Positions 24,816 to 32,133 of a DNA stretch of 60,694 nt are shown here, in pieces. Every line of letters begins with the position of its first letter. Position 1 is the first letter of the stretch. Under the pieces are notes generated by a model. That model worked only from the letters and a program-made list of their open reading frames with translations. It did not search any database and was not told where the DNA came from. Where the stretch lies: positions 1 to 60,694 of the forward strand of contig CADBEB010000022.1 in assembly GCA_902793605.1 (NCBI GenBank), given 5' to 3'. The translations under genes were made by a program, and so were the position numbers. Origin of the DNA: an uncultured Eubacteriales bacterium. Lineage in GTDB: Bacteria; Bacillota; Clostridia; Christensenellales; Aristaeellaceae.

Positions 24816-26377
24816 GTGTTCCCCTGAAATTCATCCCGCAGCAGCAGCGCTGCGAGGAAAGGCGTCAGCCAGAAGGTATAGGCAAAGTACCGGCTTGAAT
24901 CCTTCAAGCCGGACAGCAGGAGCGCTGTCCCCCAATTATATACAAATACCGGCAGGACGGCCAGGATCTTCCGCCAGCCGTCCTTCGTCCGGAAACTGCA
25001 TTTTGCCAGAACGAGGACGAGCAGCACAAAATGCATCGCTCCGACATACATGAACAGCCACGGGAGCGTCAGGTTCAGTACGCCGGAAAGCCGGTTGCCC
25101 AGGTTCTGCAGGGCCGGGATTCCCTGCATGCCCAGCCCGTATTCGTTGCTGCTGGTCCGCGGATAGTCGCAGTAGTTGTAATCGTCGGTAAGCGTGTAGA
25201 CCACATCCGTTATGCCGATCAGGCTCCGGAAGGAGGCCAGCGGCGCATGAATGAAACAGCGCGCAGCCATGGGCAGAATCCTTCCGGCACCATATTCACC
25301 GATGAGGGGAATGTTTGTTTTCGGGTTGTATTTTATGGCGTTGAAATCCTGAAGGGGTTCGACCGCGTCCAGCTCTTCCGCGGGGATCAGATCTCTGACG
25401 AACCGGGCGGTTTCCTCGTCGAGCGTTTCAGGAGCGTATTTTGCGCAGCTAAGGATAACGGTCAGCGGGACACCGAGCGTCTCAAACGCCGGACTTGGCC
25501 TGGTTTCAGCTTTCAGAGCAGAGTAGAGCGGAAAGCGGATGCCGCAGAAAAGGACGGCGAAGCAGGCGGTAAGCGCGAGGAGCCGCTTCCACGGGATGAG
25601 AAGACACAGGGCAAACAGCAGGGGCACTGTGAACAGCACTCCGTTGTGACGCACGAGCGACGTGAGCGCGAGCACGGCAGCAAAGACGAGCAGGTTCAGC
25701 GGCTTCCGGATCCATTCCCCGGAGGAGAAGAAGATCCGCAGCGTGAAGGAGACCAGCGCGAGCGCCCCGATCCCGAATGCGGTATCCTTGACCGGAAACA
25801 CCGCCAGGTTGGTTGTCTCCGGATTCAGGAGGACAAAGGCCAGGGAAACCAGCGCAAAGCGTACCCCCGCGATCCGGCGGAGCGTTGAGAACGCGTAGGA
25901 AAGGGCCAGTGAGAACAGGATGATCTGGAACAGAACGACGCTTCCCTTCCAGCCGCCGGACAACAGCAGCGGCAGCCGGAAGAACAGCAGGGTATGGATC
26001 ACGGGATGCCAGTTGTCATACTCCCCGGTGACTGCCTGCCCGTACTGGACCATGGAATCGGTCATGAAGGCGCCGGGCCAGTAAACGATATATTTGAAAA
26101 GGAAACAGACCAGGGGAACGGCGAAAAAGATGACCGCCCATTTCCGGGAGGACGCCTCATCCGCGGCCGGCGCGGCAAGGCGGAGCCGCCCGGCCCGGCG
26201 CAGGAGCAGCGGGCAGAGCAGGGCGCAGGCGGCCACGATCAGCAGGAACCATTTCGGCAGGTATTGGGCGCCCGGCACCTTCAGCACGGCGAAAGCAAAG
26301 AACACGAAGAACGTATAGAGCGCCAGCAGGACGCAGCGGGTCCTGCCGGGACGGTCCGGGATTTCTGGCGGTCTCAT
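24812..26377 (-). CDS. DUF6020-like polytopic membrane protein, possible GT-C glycosyltransferase
   Basis: About 521 residues with a dozen or more hydrophobic helices and a large external loop after the first few, containing [15 protein letters not shown] and [11 protein letters not shown]. An acidic residue in this early loop followed by W/HP is typical of lipid-linked-sugar (GT-C/PMT-like) enzymes and DUF6020 proteins. Charged loops [18 protein letters not shown] and SLVRHNG fit too. It is coupled to the FAD protein by a four-base overlap. ATG 26377 has AAGGAG at 11 bases; an in-frame GTG at 26389 lies too close to that site. Confidence 0.75.
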   Translation of the reverse strand: MRPPEIPDRPGRTRCVLLALYTFFVFFAFAVLKVPGAQYLPKWFLLIVAACALLCPLLLRRAGRLRLAAPAADEASSRKWAVIFFAVPLVCFLFKYIVYWPGAFMTDSMVQYGQAVTGEYDNWHPVIHTLLFFRLPLLLSGGWKGSVVLFQIILFSLALSYAFSTLRRIAGVRFALVSLAFVLLNPETTNLAVFPVKDTAFGIGALALVSFTLRIFFSSGEWIRKPLNLLVFAAVLALTSLVRHNGVLFTVPLLFALCLLIPWKRLLALTACFAVLFCGIRFPLYSALKAETRPSPAFETLGVPLTVILSCAKYAPETLDEETARFVRDLIPAEELDAVEPLQDFNAIKYNPKTNIPLIGEYGAGRILPMAARCFIHAPLASFRSLIGITDVVYTLTDDYNYCDYPRTSSNEYGLGMQGIPALQNLGNRLSGVLNLTLPWLFMYVGAMHFVLLVLVLAKCSFRTKDGWRKILAVLPVFVYNWGTALLLSGLKDSSRYFAYTFWLTPFLAALLLRDEFQGNT

Positions 26378-26459
26378 ACGTGTGAACACTCCTTCAGATG
26401 AAGATCATACAGGGGAAAAGTATATCTGTATTTCATAAGCGTGTAAAGGGGAAGAAACC

Positions 26460-26930
26460 TCAGAGGATGACTTCCATGCCGACCCTGTAGGGAGAGAAGC
26501 CGAGCCGGTCGTAGAATGCCATCGCGCCGGGATTGCAGTTCCAGACGTTGAGGGTAACGTTGTAGCAGCCTTTTTCGCGGGCCCAGGCGAGGATGTGCTC
26601 GCACAGCGCGCGGCCGATGCCCAGGCCGCGCGCGTTTTCATCCACGCAGATATCGTCGATATAGAGGGTGGAGTGCTCCGCCATCAGCCGTCCGCCGGCA
26701 TGCTGCAGGACGCAGAATCCGTGGCCCAGGACGCGGCCATCCCCGTCCGTGCAGACGAAAACAGGGGTCGCGTCGTCCGCGAGGATCGCCTCCAGCTCTT
26801 CTCCGGTATACTTGGTGGTCGGCCCGTTGAACAGGTCGGGCCGGCCGTTGTGATGCACCATGTTCACCTGCACCAGCAGGTTCAGGATGGCGGGGATGTC
26901 CCGGGATTCAGCCCTGCGGACGATTGCCAT
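26460..26930 (-). CDS. GNAT-family N-acetyltransferase
   Basis: The 156-residue protein shows the GNAT fold: IVRRAESRDIPAILNLL opening, LYIDDICVDENARGLGIGRA with the acetyl-CoA pyrophosphate loop (R-G-x-G-I-G) near residue 110, and NVWNCNPGAMAFYDRLGF near the end. It transfers an acetyl group from acetyl-CoA to an unknown amine. It is the last of a minus-strand group and diverges from the alcohol dehydrogenase gene. Confidence 0.9.
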   Translation of the reverse strand: MAIVRRAESRDIPAILNLLVQVNMVHHNGRPDLFNGPTTKYTGEELEAILADDATPVFVCTDGDGRVLGHGFCVLQHAGGRLMAEHSTLYIDDICVDENARGLGIGRALCEHILAWAREKGCYNVTLNVWNCNPGAMAFYDRLGFSPYRVGMEVIL

Positions 26931-27087
26931 GCGGATCCCTCTTTCTTTTATCCGTTTTCCGGGATGATTATAGCACGATCCCGAAAAAACTGCACTCCGG
27001 CACTATTCTTCTACACAATACAATGATATAATGGTCGCGCACACAGCGAGTCAGAACAGCAAAAACAAAATAAGAGGAGGATACAGA

Positions 27088-28266
27088 ATGTACGGATTCA
27101 AGTACTACACCCCCACCAAGGTCGTTTTCGGCCGGGACACGGAGCTGCAGGTCGCCGACCTGATCCGGGAGTTCGGCGGAAAGAAGGTGCTGATCCACTA
27201 CGGCGGCGGAAGCGTGATCCGTTCCGGCCTGCTGAAGCGGGTCACGGATACGCTGGACGGATCCGGGATACCCTATGTGACGCTCGGCGGCGCCGTGCCC
27301 AATCCGCACCTGGGCCTGGTCTATGAGGGGATCGAACTGTGCAGGAAGGAAGGCGTCGACTTCCTGCTGGCCGTCGGCGGCGGGAGCGCGATCGACTCCG
27401 CAAAAGCCATCGGCTACGGCGTGACCAACGACGGCGACGTCTGGGATTTTTATGACTACAAGCGCCAGGCGACAACCTGCCTGCCCCTGGGCGTGATCCT
27501 GACCATCGCGGCGACCGGCAGCGAGATGAGCGATTCTTCCGTGATCACGAAGGAAGAGGGACTGGTCAAGCGCGGATACAGCAGTGACTTCAGCCGGCCG
27601 CGGTTCGCGATCATGAACCCGGAGCTGACCATGACGCTGCCGGATTACCAGACGGCCTGCGGCTGCACCGATATCATGATGCATACCATGGAGCGCTATT
27701 TTACCAACGGCGGCAATATGGAGATCACCGACGCGCTGGCGGAGGGCCTGCTCCGGACCGTGATGAGGAACGCGGAGATCCTCGCGAAGGATCCGAAGAA
27801 CTACGACGCCCGGGCGGAGGTGATGTGGGCCGGAAGCCTGGCGCACAACGGACTCACCGGCTGCGGAAACGACGGCGGCGACTGGATGACGCACAAGCTG
27901 GAGCATGAGCTGGGCGGCCTGTACGACGTGGCGCACGGGGCCGGACTGGCAGCTATCTGGGGCAGCTGGGCACGGTATGTCTGCGGAAACTGCCTGCCGC
28001 GGTTCAGGCGGTTCGCCGTCAACGTCATGGGCGTGGAGCCCGCGGGTTCGGACGAGGAGATCGCTCTGAAAGGCATCGAGGCCATGGAGGACTTCTACCG
28101 CCGGATCCATATGCCCACAAACCTGCGGGAGCTCGGCGTCCACGCGACCGACGAGGATCTTATCACGATGGCACACAAGTGCGCCGTCGGCGTCGGCGGG
28201 TCCATGGGCTCGGCCAGGGTGCTCGATGAAAACGACATGCTGGCCATATACAGAGCCAGCATGTAA
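27088..28266 (+). CDS. Iron-containing (butanol-type) alcohol dehydrogenase
   Basis: The 392-residue NAD(P)-dependent enzyme matches the YqhD/BDH branch: FKYYTPTKVVFGRD opening, VGGGSAIDSAKAI nucleotide loop, TIAATGSEMSDSSV, and metal ligands in the CGCTDIMMHTMERYF and ELGGLYDVAHGAGLAAIW regions. It interconverts aldehydes and alcohols in fermentation. ATG 27088 follows AGGAGG. A TATAAT at 27027-27032 with a weak -35 is the likely promoter, back-to-back with that of the GNAT gene. Confidence 0.93.
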   Translation: MYGFKYYTPTKVVFGRDTELQVADLIREFGGKKVLIHYGGGSVIRSGLLKRVTDTLDGSGIPYVTLGGAVPNPHLGLVYEGIELCRKEGVDFLLAVGGGSAIDSAKAIGYGVTNDGDVWDFYDYKRQATTCLPLGVILTIAATGSEMSDSSVITKEEGLVKRGYSSDFSRPRFAIMNPELTMTLPDYQTACGCTDIMMHTMERYFTNGGNMEITDALAEGLLRTVMRNAEILAKDPKNYDARAEVMWAGSLAHNGLTGCGNDGGDWMTHKLEHELGGLYDVAHGAGLAAIWGSWARYVCGNCLPRFRRFAVNVMGVEPAGSDEEIALKGIEAMEDFYRRIHMPTNLRELGVHATDEDLITMAHKCAVGVGGSMGSARVLDENDMLAIYRASM

Positions 28267-28284
28267 GGGATCCGGTGACCGGAT

Positions 28285-28857
28285 TCAGGCGTCCTGCCTG
28301 AGCACGAAGGAGAACACGGTGAACGCCCAGGGGGCGAACTGAGCCGGGGAACCGGCCGCAAGGGAAGAGAGTTCCGCCGCGGTGATCCAGCGGATTTCGC
28401 TGACTTCCGCCGGGTCGGGGTTCGGTGTGCCTTCCGCCCTGCCGAGCAGCACGTGGTCGTATTCATATTCACAGAGGCCGTCCGGGAAAGGTGCCCGGTA
28501 GACGAAGGAACCGATCTCCTCCAGGTCCCGGACGCCGCAGCCCAGTTCCTCCCGGACGCGGGCGCGGGCCGCTTCGGCGGTATCCTCGCCGCTCAGCGGA
28601 TGGGAACAGCAGGAATTCGCCCACAGCCCGGCGGAATGGTATTTCCCTTCCGCGCGCCGGGAGAGCAGGTATTCCCGGGTGCTCCCGGCATCCCGGTACA
28701 GCATGACGGAAAAAGCCCGGTGGAGCAGGCCCGAACGATGGGCCTGCTCTTTTGTTGCCGTTCCGGTCTGCCGGTCGGAAAGATCCGTGAGGATCAGCAG
28801 ATCCTCCCTTGCCGGGTCCAGTGCCATCCTGTCTTTTCCGTCTGCCATATGATCCAT
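28285..28857 (-). CDS. idi: Isopentenyl-diphosphate isomerase, type I (Nudix)
   Basis: The enzyme interconverts IPP and DMAPP for isoprenoid synthesis. It has the type I landmarks: HRAFSVMLY, LWANSCCSHP with the catalytic cysteine region, the Nudix helix AARARVREELG, EYDHVLLG with the catalytic glutamate, EVSEIRWI and FAPWAF. Start choice is uncertain: ATG 28857 and ATG 28848 both lack a strong ribosome site. It sits just before cysK on the same strand, but a terminator separates them. A redundant or broad-specificity Nudix role cannot be excluded. Confidence 0.82.
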   Translation of the reverse strand: MDHMADGKDRMALDPAREDLLILTDLSDRQTGTATKEQAHRSGLLHRAFSVMLYRDAGSTREYLLSRRAEGKYHSAGLWANSCCSHPLSGEDTAEAARARVREELGCGVRDLEEIGSFVYRAPFPDGLCEYEYDHVLLGRAEGTPNPDPAEVSEIRWITAAELSSLAAGSPAQFAPWAFTVFSFVLRQDA

Positions 28858-28932
28858 CCTGTTCTTTATATGGAATGCTTTAAGGATTCGATACGGAAGG
28901 GACAAAATCCTGTATCGGCCGGGAAGGCAGTG

Positions 28933-28959
28933 AAAAAGCCGGACCGCAGCGGATCCGGC
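28933..28959 (-). terminator. Terminator of cysK
   Basis: On the minus strand GCCGGATCCG and CGGTCCGGC pair with one bulge around CTG, followed by TTTTTCA. It lies just downstream of the cysK stop. Confidence 0.8.
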
Positions 28960-28977
28960 CTGATGGCTGAAAGAATG

Positions 28978-29910
28978 TTATTCGGTGAACAGGGGAGTGG
29001 AGTAATACCGGTCGCCGCTGTCGGGCAGGAGGGCCACAATAACCTTCCCTTTGTTTTCCGGACGCTTTGCCAGCTGGATGGCGCCGAACAGGGCCGCGCC
29101 GGAGGAGATGCCGACGGAGATGCCTTCCTTCTTTGCCAGGAGCTTCGCGGTGTCAAAGGCGTCCTGGCCGGCAGCCCGGAAGACCTCGTCGTAGACCCTG
29201 GTGTTCAGAACCTTCGGAACGAAGCCGGCACCGATACCCTGGATCTTGTGGGCGCCCGCACGGCCTTCGGAAAGAACGGGGGAATCATCCGGCTCGAGGG
29301 CGACGACTCTGATGGCCGGGTTCTGCTCCTTGAGGTATTCGCCGGTGCCTGTGACGGTGCCGCCGGTGCCGACGCCGGCGATGAAGATATCCACTTTGCC
29401 GTCCGTGTCTCGCCAGATCTCCGGACCGGTGGTTGCCTTATGGATGGCGGGGTTGGCGGGGTTGTCAAACTGGCCGGGGATGAAGCTGTCCGGGATCTCT
29501 TTCGCAAGTTCCTCCGCCTTGGCTATCGCGCCTTTCATGCCCTTTGCGCCTTCGGTGAGGACGATTTCGGCGCCGTAATTCTTCAGGATATTCCTGCGCT
29601 CCACGCTCATGGTCTCCGGCATGGTGAGGATGATGCGGTATCCGCGGGAAGCGGCGATCGCGGCGAGGCCGATGCCGGTGTTGCCGGAGGTCGGCTCAAT
29701 GATAACGGAGCCTTCCTTCAGGAGGCCTTTCTGCTCCGCGTCCTCGATCATGGCCTTGGCGATACGGTCCTTGACGCTGCCGGCGGGATTGAAGTACTCC
29801 AGCTTGACCAGGACGGTCGCTTCCAGGCCGAGTTCCTTTTCAATATTGACAACCTCAACGAGGGGAGTGTTTCCGACGAGTCCCAGGGTTCCCTGATAAA
29901 TCTTAGACAT
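28978..29910 (-). CDS. cysK: Cysteine synthase A (O-acetylserine sulfhydrylase)
   Basis: This PLP enzyme forms cysteine from O-acetylserine and sulfide. The 310-residue protein has all CysK landmarks: GNTPLVEV, the PLP lysine in [11 protein letters not shown] (~residue 45), the [11 protein letters not shown] substrate loop, GQFDNPANP, the phosphate-binding [12 protein letters not shown] and [14 protein letters not shown] 29910 follows GGAGGAAC. It is monocistronic, with a promoter ~160 bases upstream carrying an inverted-repeat operator. Confidence 0.97.
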   Translation of the reverse strand: MSKIYQGTLGLVGNTPLVEVVNIEKELGLEATVLVKLEYFNPAGSVKDRIAKAMIEDAEQKGLLKEGSVIIEPTSGNTGIGLAAIAASRGYRIILTMPETMSVERRNILKNYGAEIVLTEGAKGMKGAIAKAEELAKEIPDSFIPGQFDNPANPAIHKATTGPEIWRDTDGKVDIFIAGVGTGGTVTGTGEYLKEQNPAIRVVALEPDDSPVLSEGRAGAHKIQGIGAGFVPKVLNTRVYDEVFRAAGQDAFDTAKLLAKKEGISVGISSGAALFGAIQLAKRPENKGKVIVALLPDSGDRYYSTPLFTE

Positions 29911-30072
29911 GGTTTGTTCCTCCGTTTATTTTCATCATTCTGTGGCTGTTTGTTCCTGTGTATCTGTCAAAGGCGCGGCCTGACACATACAACCCCGGGA
30001 GCGGGACATTTGCAGCACCTTCCTTCTTTCGTAGTGATCCGGACCGCCTGATGATCCGGTGGGAATGACCGC

Positions 30073-30106
30073 ATAATACACCTATTAACCTACAAAGTCA
30101 ATAGGT
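30073..30106 (-). promoter_or_regulatory. cysK promoter with Rrf2-type operator
   Basis: On the minus strand TTGACT (30101-30096), 17 bases, TATTAT (30078-30073). A perfect inverted repeat ACCTATT (30080-30086) / AATAGGT (30100-30106) with 13 bases between covers the -35 and spacer, so a bound protein would block RNA polymerase. The shape fits Rrf2-family regulators (IscR/CymR-like) that often control cysteine synthase genes; the regulator itself is not in this window. Confidence 0.7.
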
Positions 30107-30199
30107 ATTTGGAATTATTTTTTGGGTCTGCCGGAAACGAATTGATCATTTGTTAAATAAAATTGTAAGAAAATCCTCGCATGCGGGCGAAGAATGTGA

Positions 30200-30205
30200 T
30201 ATAAT
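30200..30205 (+). promoter_or_regulatory. Possible -10 element of the export operon
   Basis: A perfect TATAAT about 70 bases before ATG 30276, without a recognisable -35 at the right distance (GCATGC). Two small hairpins, TAAGC/GCTTA (30210-30222) and GGAGC/GCTCC (30230-30243), lie in the untranslated leader. The missing -35 would fit activator or alternative-sigma control, which remains inference. Confidence 0.4.
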
Positions 30206-30275
30206 CACTTAAGCGTGAGCTTATTTTCCGGAGCACAAGCTCCAATGGATTTATATTTTGAGGAGGAAAACAAGA

Positions 30276-30572
30276 ATGACCATCAATGCCAACATGAACG
30301 GAACAACCCTGGAGATCGCCCTGGAAGGCCGGCTGGACACCATGACCGCGCCCGAGCTGGAAGCGGAACTGCAGAAGGACATGAGCGGGGCGGAGAGCCT
30401 GGTCATGGATTTCAGCAAGCTGGACTACATTTCTTCCGCCGGCCTGCGCGTGCTGCTTTCCGCCCATAAGGCGATGAGCTCCAAAGGCGGCATGAAGGTG
30501 AAGAACGTGAACGAGATCGTGCAGGAAGTGCTCGATGTCACCGGATTCTCCGATATCCTGACGATCGAATAA
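30276..30572 (+). CDS. STAS-domain anti-sigma factor antagonist
   Basis: This 98-residue single-domain protein has the SpoIIAA/RsbV fold: LEIALEGRLDTMTAPELE, SLVMDFSKLDYISSAGLRVL with the phosphorylatable serine near residue 52, then GGMKVKNVN. When dephosphorylated, such proteins bind the partner kinase and free whatever it holds. ATG 30276 follows GAGGAGG. It leads the 11-kb export operon and is 44 bases or more before its likely partner kinase gene. Confidence 0.93.
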   Translation: MTINANMNGTTLEIALEGRLDTMTAPELEAELQKDMSGAESLVMDFSKLDYISSAGLRVLLSAHKAMSSKGGMKVKNVNEIVQEVLDVTGFSDILTIE

Positions 30573-30631
30573 ACCGGTTCGGTCGGTCAGATCCCAGGCC
30601 GGAGGGGGGGAGCATTCTGAAGACGATCGCC

Positions 30632-31027
30632 TTGGAAGCGGTCCGGGAGAATATTCCGCGGATCACCGGGTTTGTGGATGCGGCGCTGGAACAGATGGAC
30701 TGCGGCGTGAAGGCGCAGATGGCGATCGATATCGCACTTGACGAAATCCTGGCGAACATCTGCCTTTATGCCTATGCCCCGGGCACAGGCACGGTTGAGG
30801 TATACGTCGATCATGATGCGGAGAACCGGACGGCGGTGATTACTTTCCGGGACAGCGGCGTGCCGTTCGATCCCCTTCAGAAAGAAGAGCCGGACACGAC
30901 CCTCACCGCGGAAGAGCGGGAGATCGGCGGGCTGGGGATTTTTCTGGTCCGGAAGACAATGGACGCCATGGAATACCGGCGTGAGGACGGGTTCAACGTC
31001 CTGACGATCCGGAAAAAGATCAGCTGA
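30632..31027 (+). CDS. Anti-sigma-factor-type serine kinase (RsbW/SpoIIAB-like HATPase)
   Basis: The ~131-residue GHKL ATPase shows the N-box AIDEILANICLYAY, FRDSGVPFDP and IGGLGIFLVRKTMD, the plan of partner-switch kinases. It would phosphorylate the STAS protein and sequester a target. The start is uncertain: TTG 30632 has no good ribosome site, while family members usually begin a few residues earlier (M-K-T-I-x-L-E), which here would need CTG 30617 or ATT 30614, directly behind a long G-rich Shine-Dalgarno. No sigma factor or phosphatase gene lies nearby. Confidence 0.9.
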   Translation: MEAVRENIPRITGFVDAALEQMDCGVKAQMAIDIALDEILANICLYAYAPGTGTVEVYVDHDAENRTAVITFRDSGVPFDPLQKEEPDTTLTAEEREIGGLGIFLVRKTMDAMEYRREDGFNVLTIRKKIS

Positions 31028-31080
31028 ACGCATACCGGGACCGTTGAGCAGGTGTGCGGCAGCTTTATAAGCGAACCAAC

Positions 31081-31133
31081 GGAAAAAGACAGAGAAAGCA
31101 GGCGACTTCGCCGTGATCTGTCTTTTCCTTTTT
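31081..31133 (+). terminator. Internal terminator/attenuator in the export operon
   Basis: GGAAAAAGACAG (31081-31092) pairs with CTGTCTTTTCC (31118-31128, one bulged A), enclosing a GGCG/CGCC inner hairpin and followed by five T. It separates the regulatory pair from the export genes and ends just before the ribosome site of the next gene. It would lower expression of the export genes relative to the regulators unless read through. Confidence 0.7.
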
Positions 31134-31150
31134 CAGAAGGAGATGGACCC

Positions 31151-31597
31151 ATGAGCGAGGCGGTACAGGAGCGAAAGGAGCGCAGGATCTCCTCCCCGGA
31201 GGAACTGCACGACTATATGCATGTGACCGGACCCGGGCTGTGGATCATGCTGGCGTTGATCATCGTGCTGATGGCTGTACTGATCTACTTCGCTTCCACG
31301 GTGAAGCTGGAGAACCTGATGGAAGTTTCGGCGGATGTGACCGACGACGGGGCGGGCGGAGAACCGGCTGCGCTGCTTTGCTCGCTGACCGGCAGCAGGA
31401 AGGATCAGGTGAAGGTCGGGATGAAGGTGCGGGTCGCCGGCCACGAGGGGACGATTACCACACTCGTTGAAGACGACGATGAAGTGATAGTCAGGGCCGA
31501 CCTGGACCGGTCGGACGTGGAGCTGAAAGACGGCGCCTACGACGCGACGATCGTACTGGAATCCACCAGTCCGGTCTCGTTCCTGATGGAACACTGA
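31151..31597 (+). CDS. Miniature HlyD-like adaptor of the NHLM exporter, copy 1
   Basis: The 148-residue protein has ISSPEELHDYMHVTGPGLW, the N-terminal signature of NHLM-system HlyD proteins, then one membrane helix (~residues 32-52) and a ~90-residue external domain with a short beta-barrel-like segment (VGMKVRVAGHEGTI). The long coiled-coil hairpin and second lipoyl half of standard HlyD adaptors are missing. That suits a single-membrane cell where no outer membrane needs bridging. ATG 31151 follows AAGGAG. It is paralogous to the next gene. Confidence 0.85.
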   Translation: MSEAVQERKERRISSPEELHDYMHVTGPGLWIMLALIIVLMAVLIYFASTVKLENLMEVSADVTDDGAGGEPAALLCSLTGSRKDQVKVGMKVRVAGHEGTITTLVEDDDEVIVRADLDRSDVELKDGAYDATIVLESTSPVSFLMEH

Positions 31598-31670
31598 AAG
31601 ATCCTTCGCAGCGTTCAGGATGACAGGGAACGACAGGAGGATCAGGTTAATTCCGAAAGGGGAGAAAGCA

Positions 31671-32120
31671 TTGGAAAACCGGCTGTTCAGGCAGCAGAGC
31701 ATGGACCAGGTCAATTCTCCGGAACAGATCCGGGACTACCTGCGGGTCACCAGTCCGAAGCTGTGGATGGTGATCGCAGCCGTCCTGGTGCTGCTGGCAG
31801 GCTTCCTGGCTTATCTGTCCGTGGCGGAGAAGGAGATCACGGTACCAGTGCGGGTGAAGGTGGAAAACGTGCAGATGGATGGCAGGGAACACGCGTTCGT
31901 GAGCTTCGAAATCCCGACTGAGAACCGGGACAACTACCGGCAGGGCATGGTTGTGCGTTTTAACGGAGTGACGGGAAAGATCCGTTACTTTGTCGAAACG
32001 GAGGAGACGACTGTGGTCGCGGTGGAGCCGGACAATCCAAGGGCGAAGATCGCGGCCGGTGATTTCGACGCGGCGGTGGTCATAGAATCGAGCACGCCGA
32101 TCGAAGAGCTGCTGAAGTGA
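31671..32120 (+). CDS. Miniature HlyD-like adaptor of the NHLM exporter, copy 2
   Basis: The 149-residue protein repeats the plan of its neighbour: VNSPEQIRDYLRVTSPKLW, one membrane helix (~residues 32-50) and an external domain with YRQGMVVRFNGVTGKI. Both end in a similar pattern (DFDAAVVIESSTPIEELL here, YDATIVLESTSPVSFLM there). Two unequal copies suggest a heteromeric adaptor. TTG 31671 behind GGGGAG is preferred over an ATG at 31620 because it aligns with copy 1. It is 13 bases before the peptidase-exporter gene. Confidence 0.83.
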   Translation: MENRLFRQQSMDQVNSPEQIRDYLRVTSPKLWMVIAAVLVLLAGFLAYLSVAEKEITVPVRVKVENVQMDGREHAFVSFEIPTENRDNYRQGMVVRFNGVTGKIRYFVETEETTVVAVEPDNPRAKIAAGDFDAAVVIESSTPIEELLK

Positions 32121-32133
32121 CGGGAGGACGCGC

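Noticed and set aside
23184..24827. Open plus-strand frame (547 codons) opposite the FAD oxidoreductase gene
   Set aside because: It matches no family and overlaps a complete flavoprotein gene with clear motifs, so it is a shadow.
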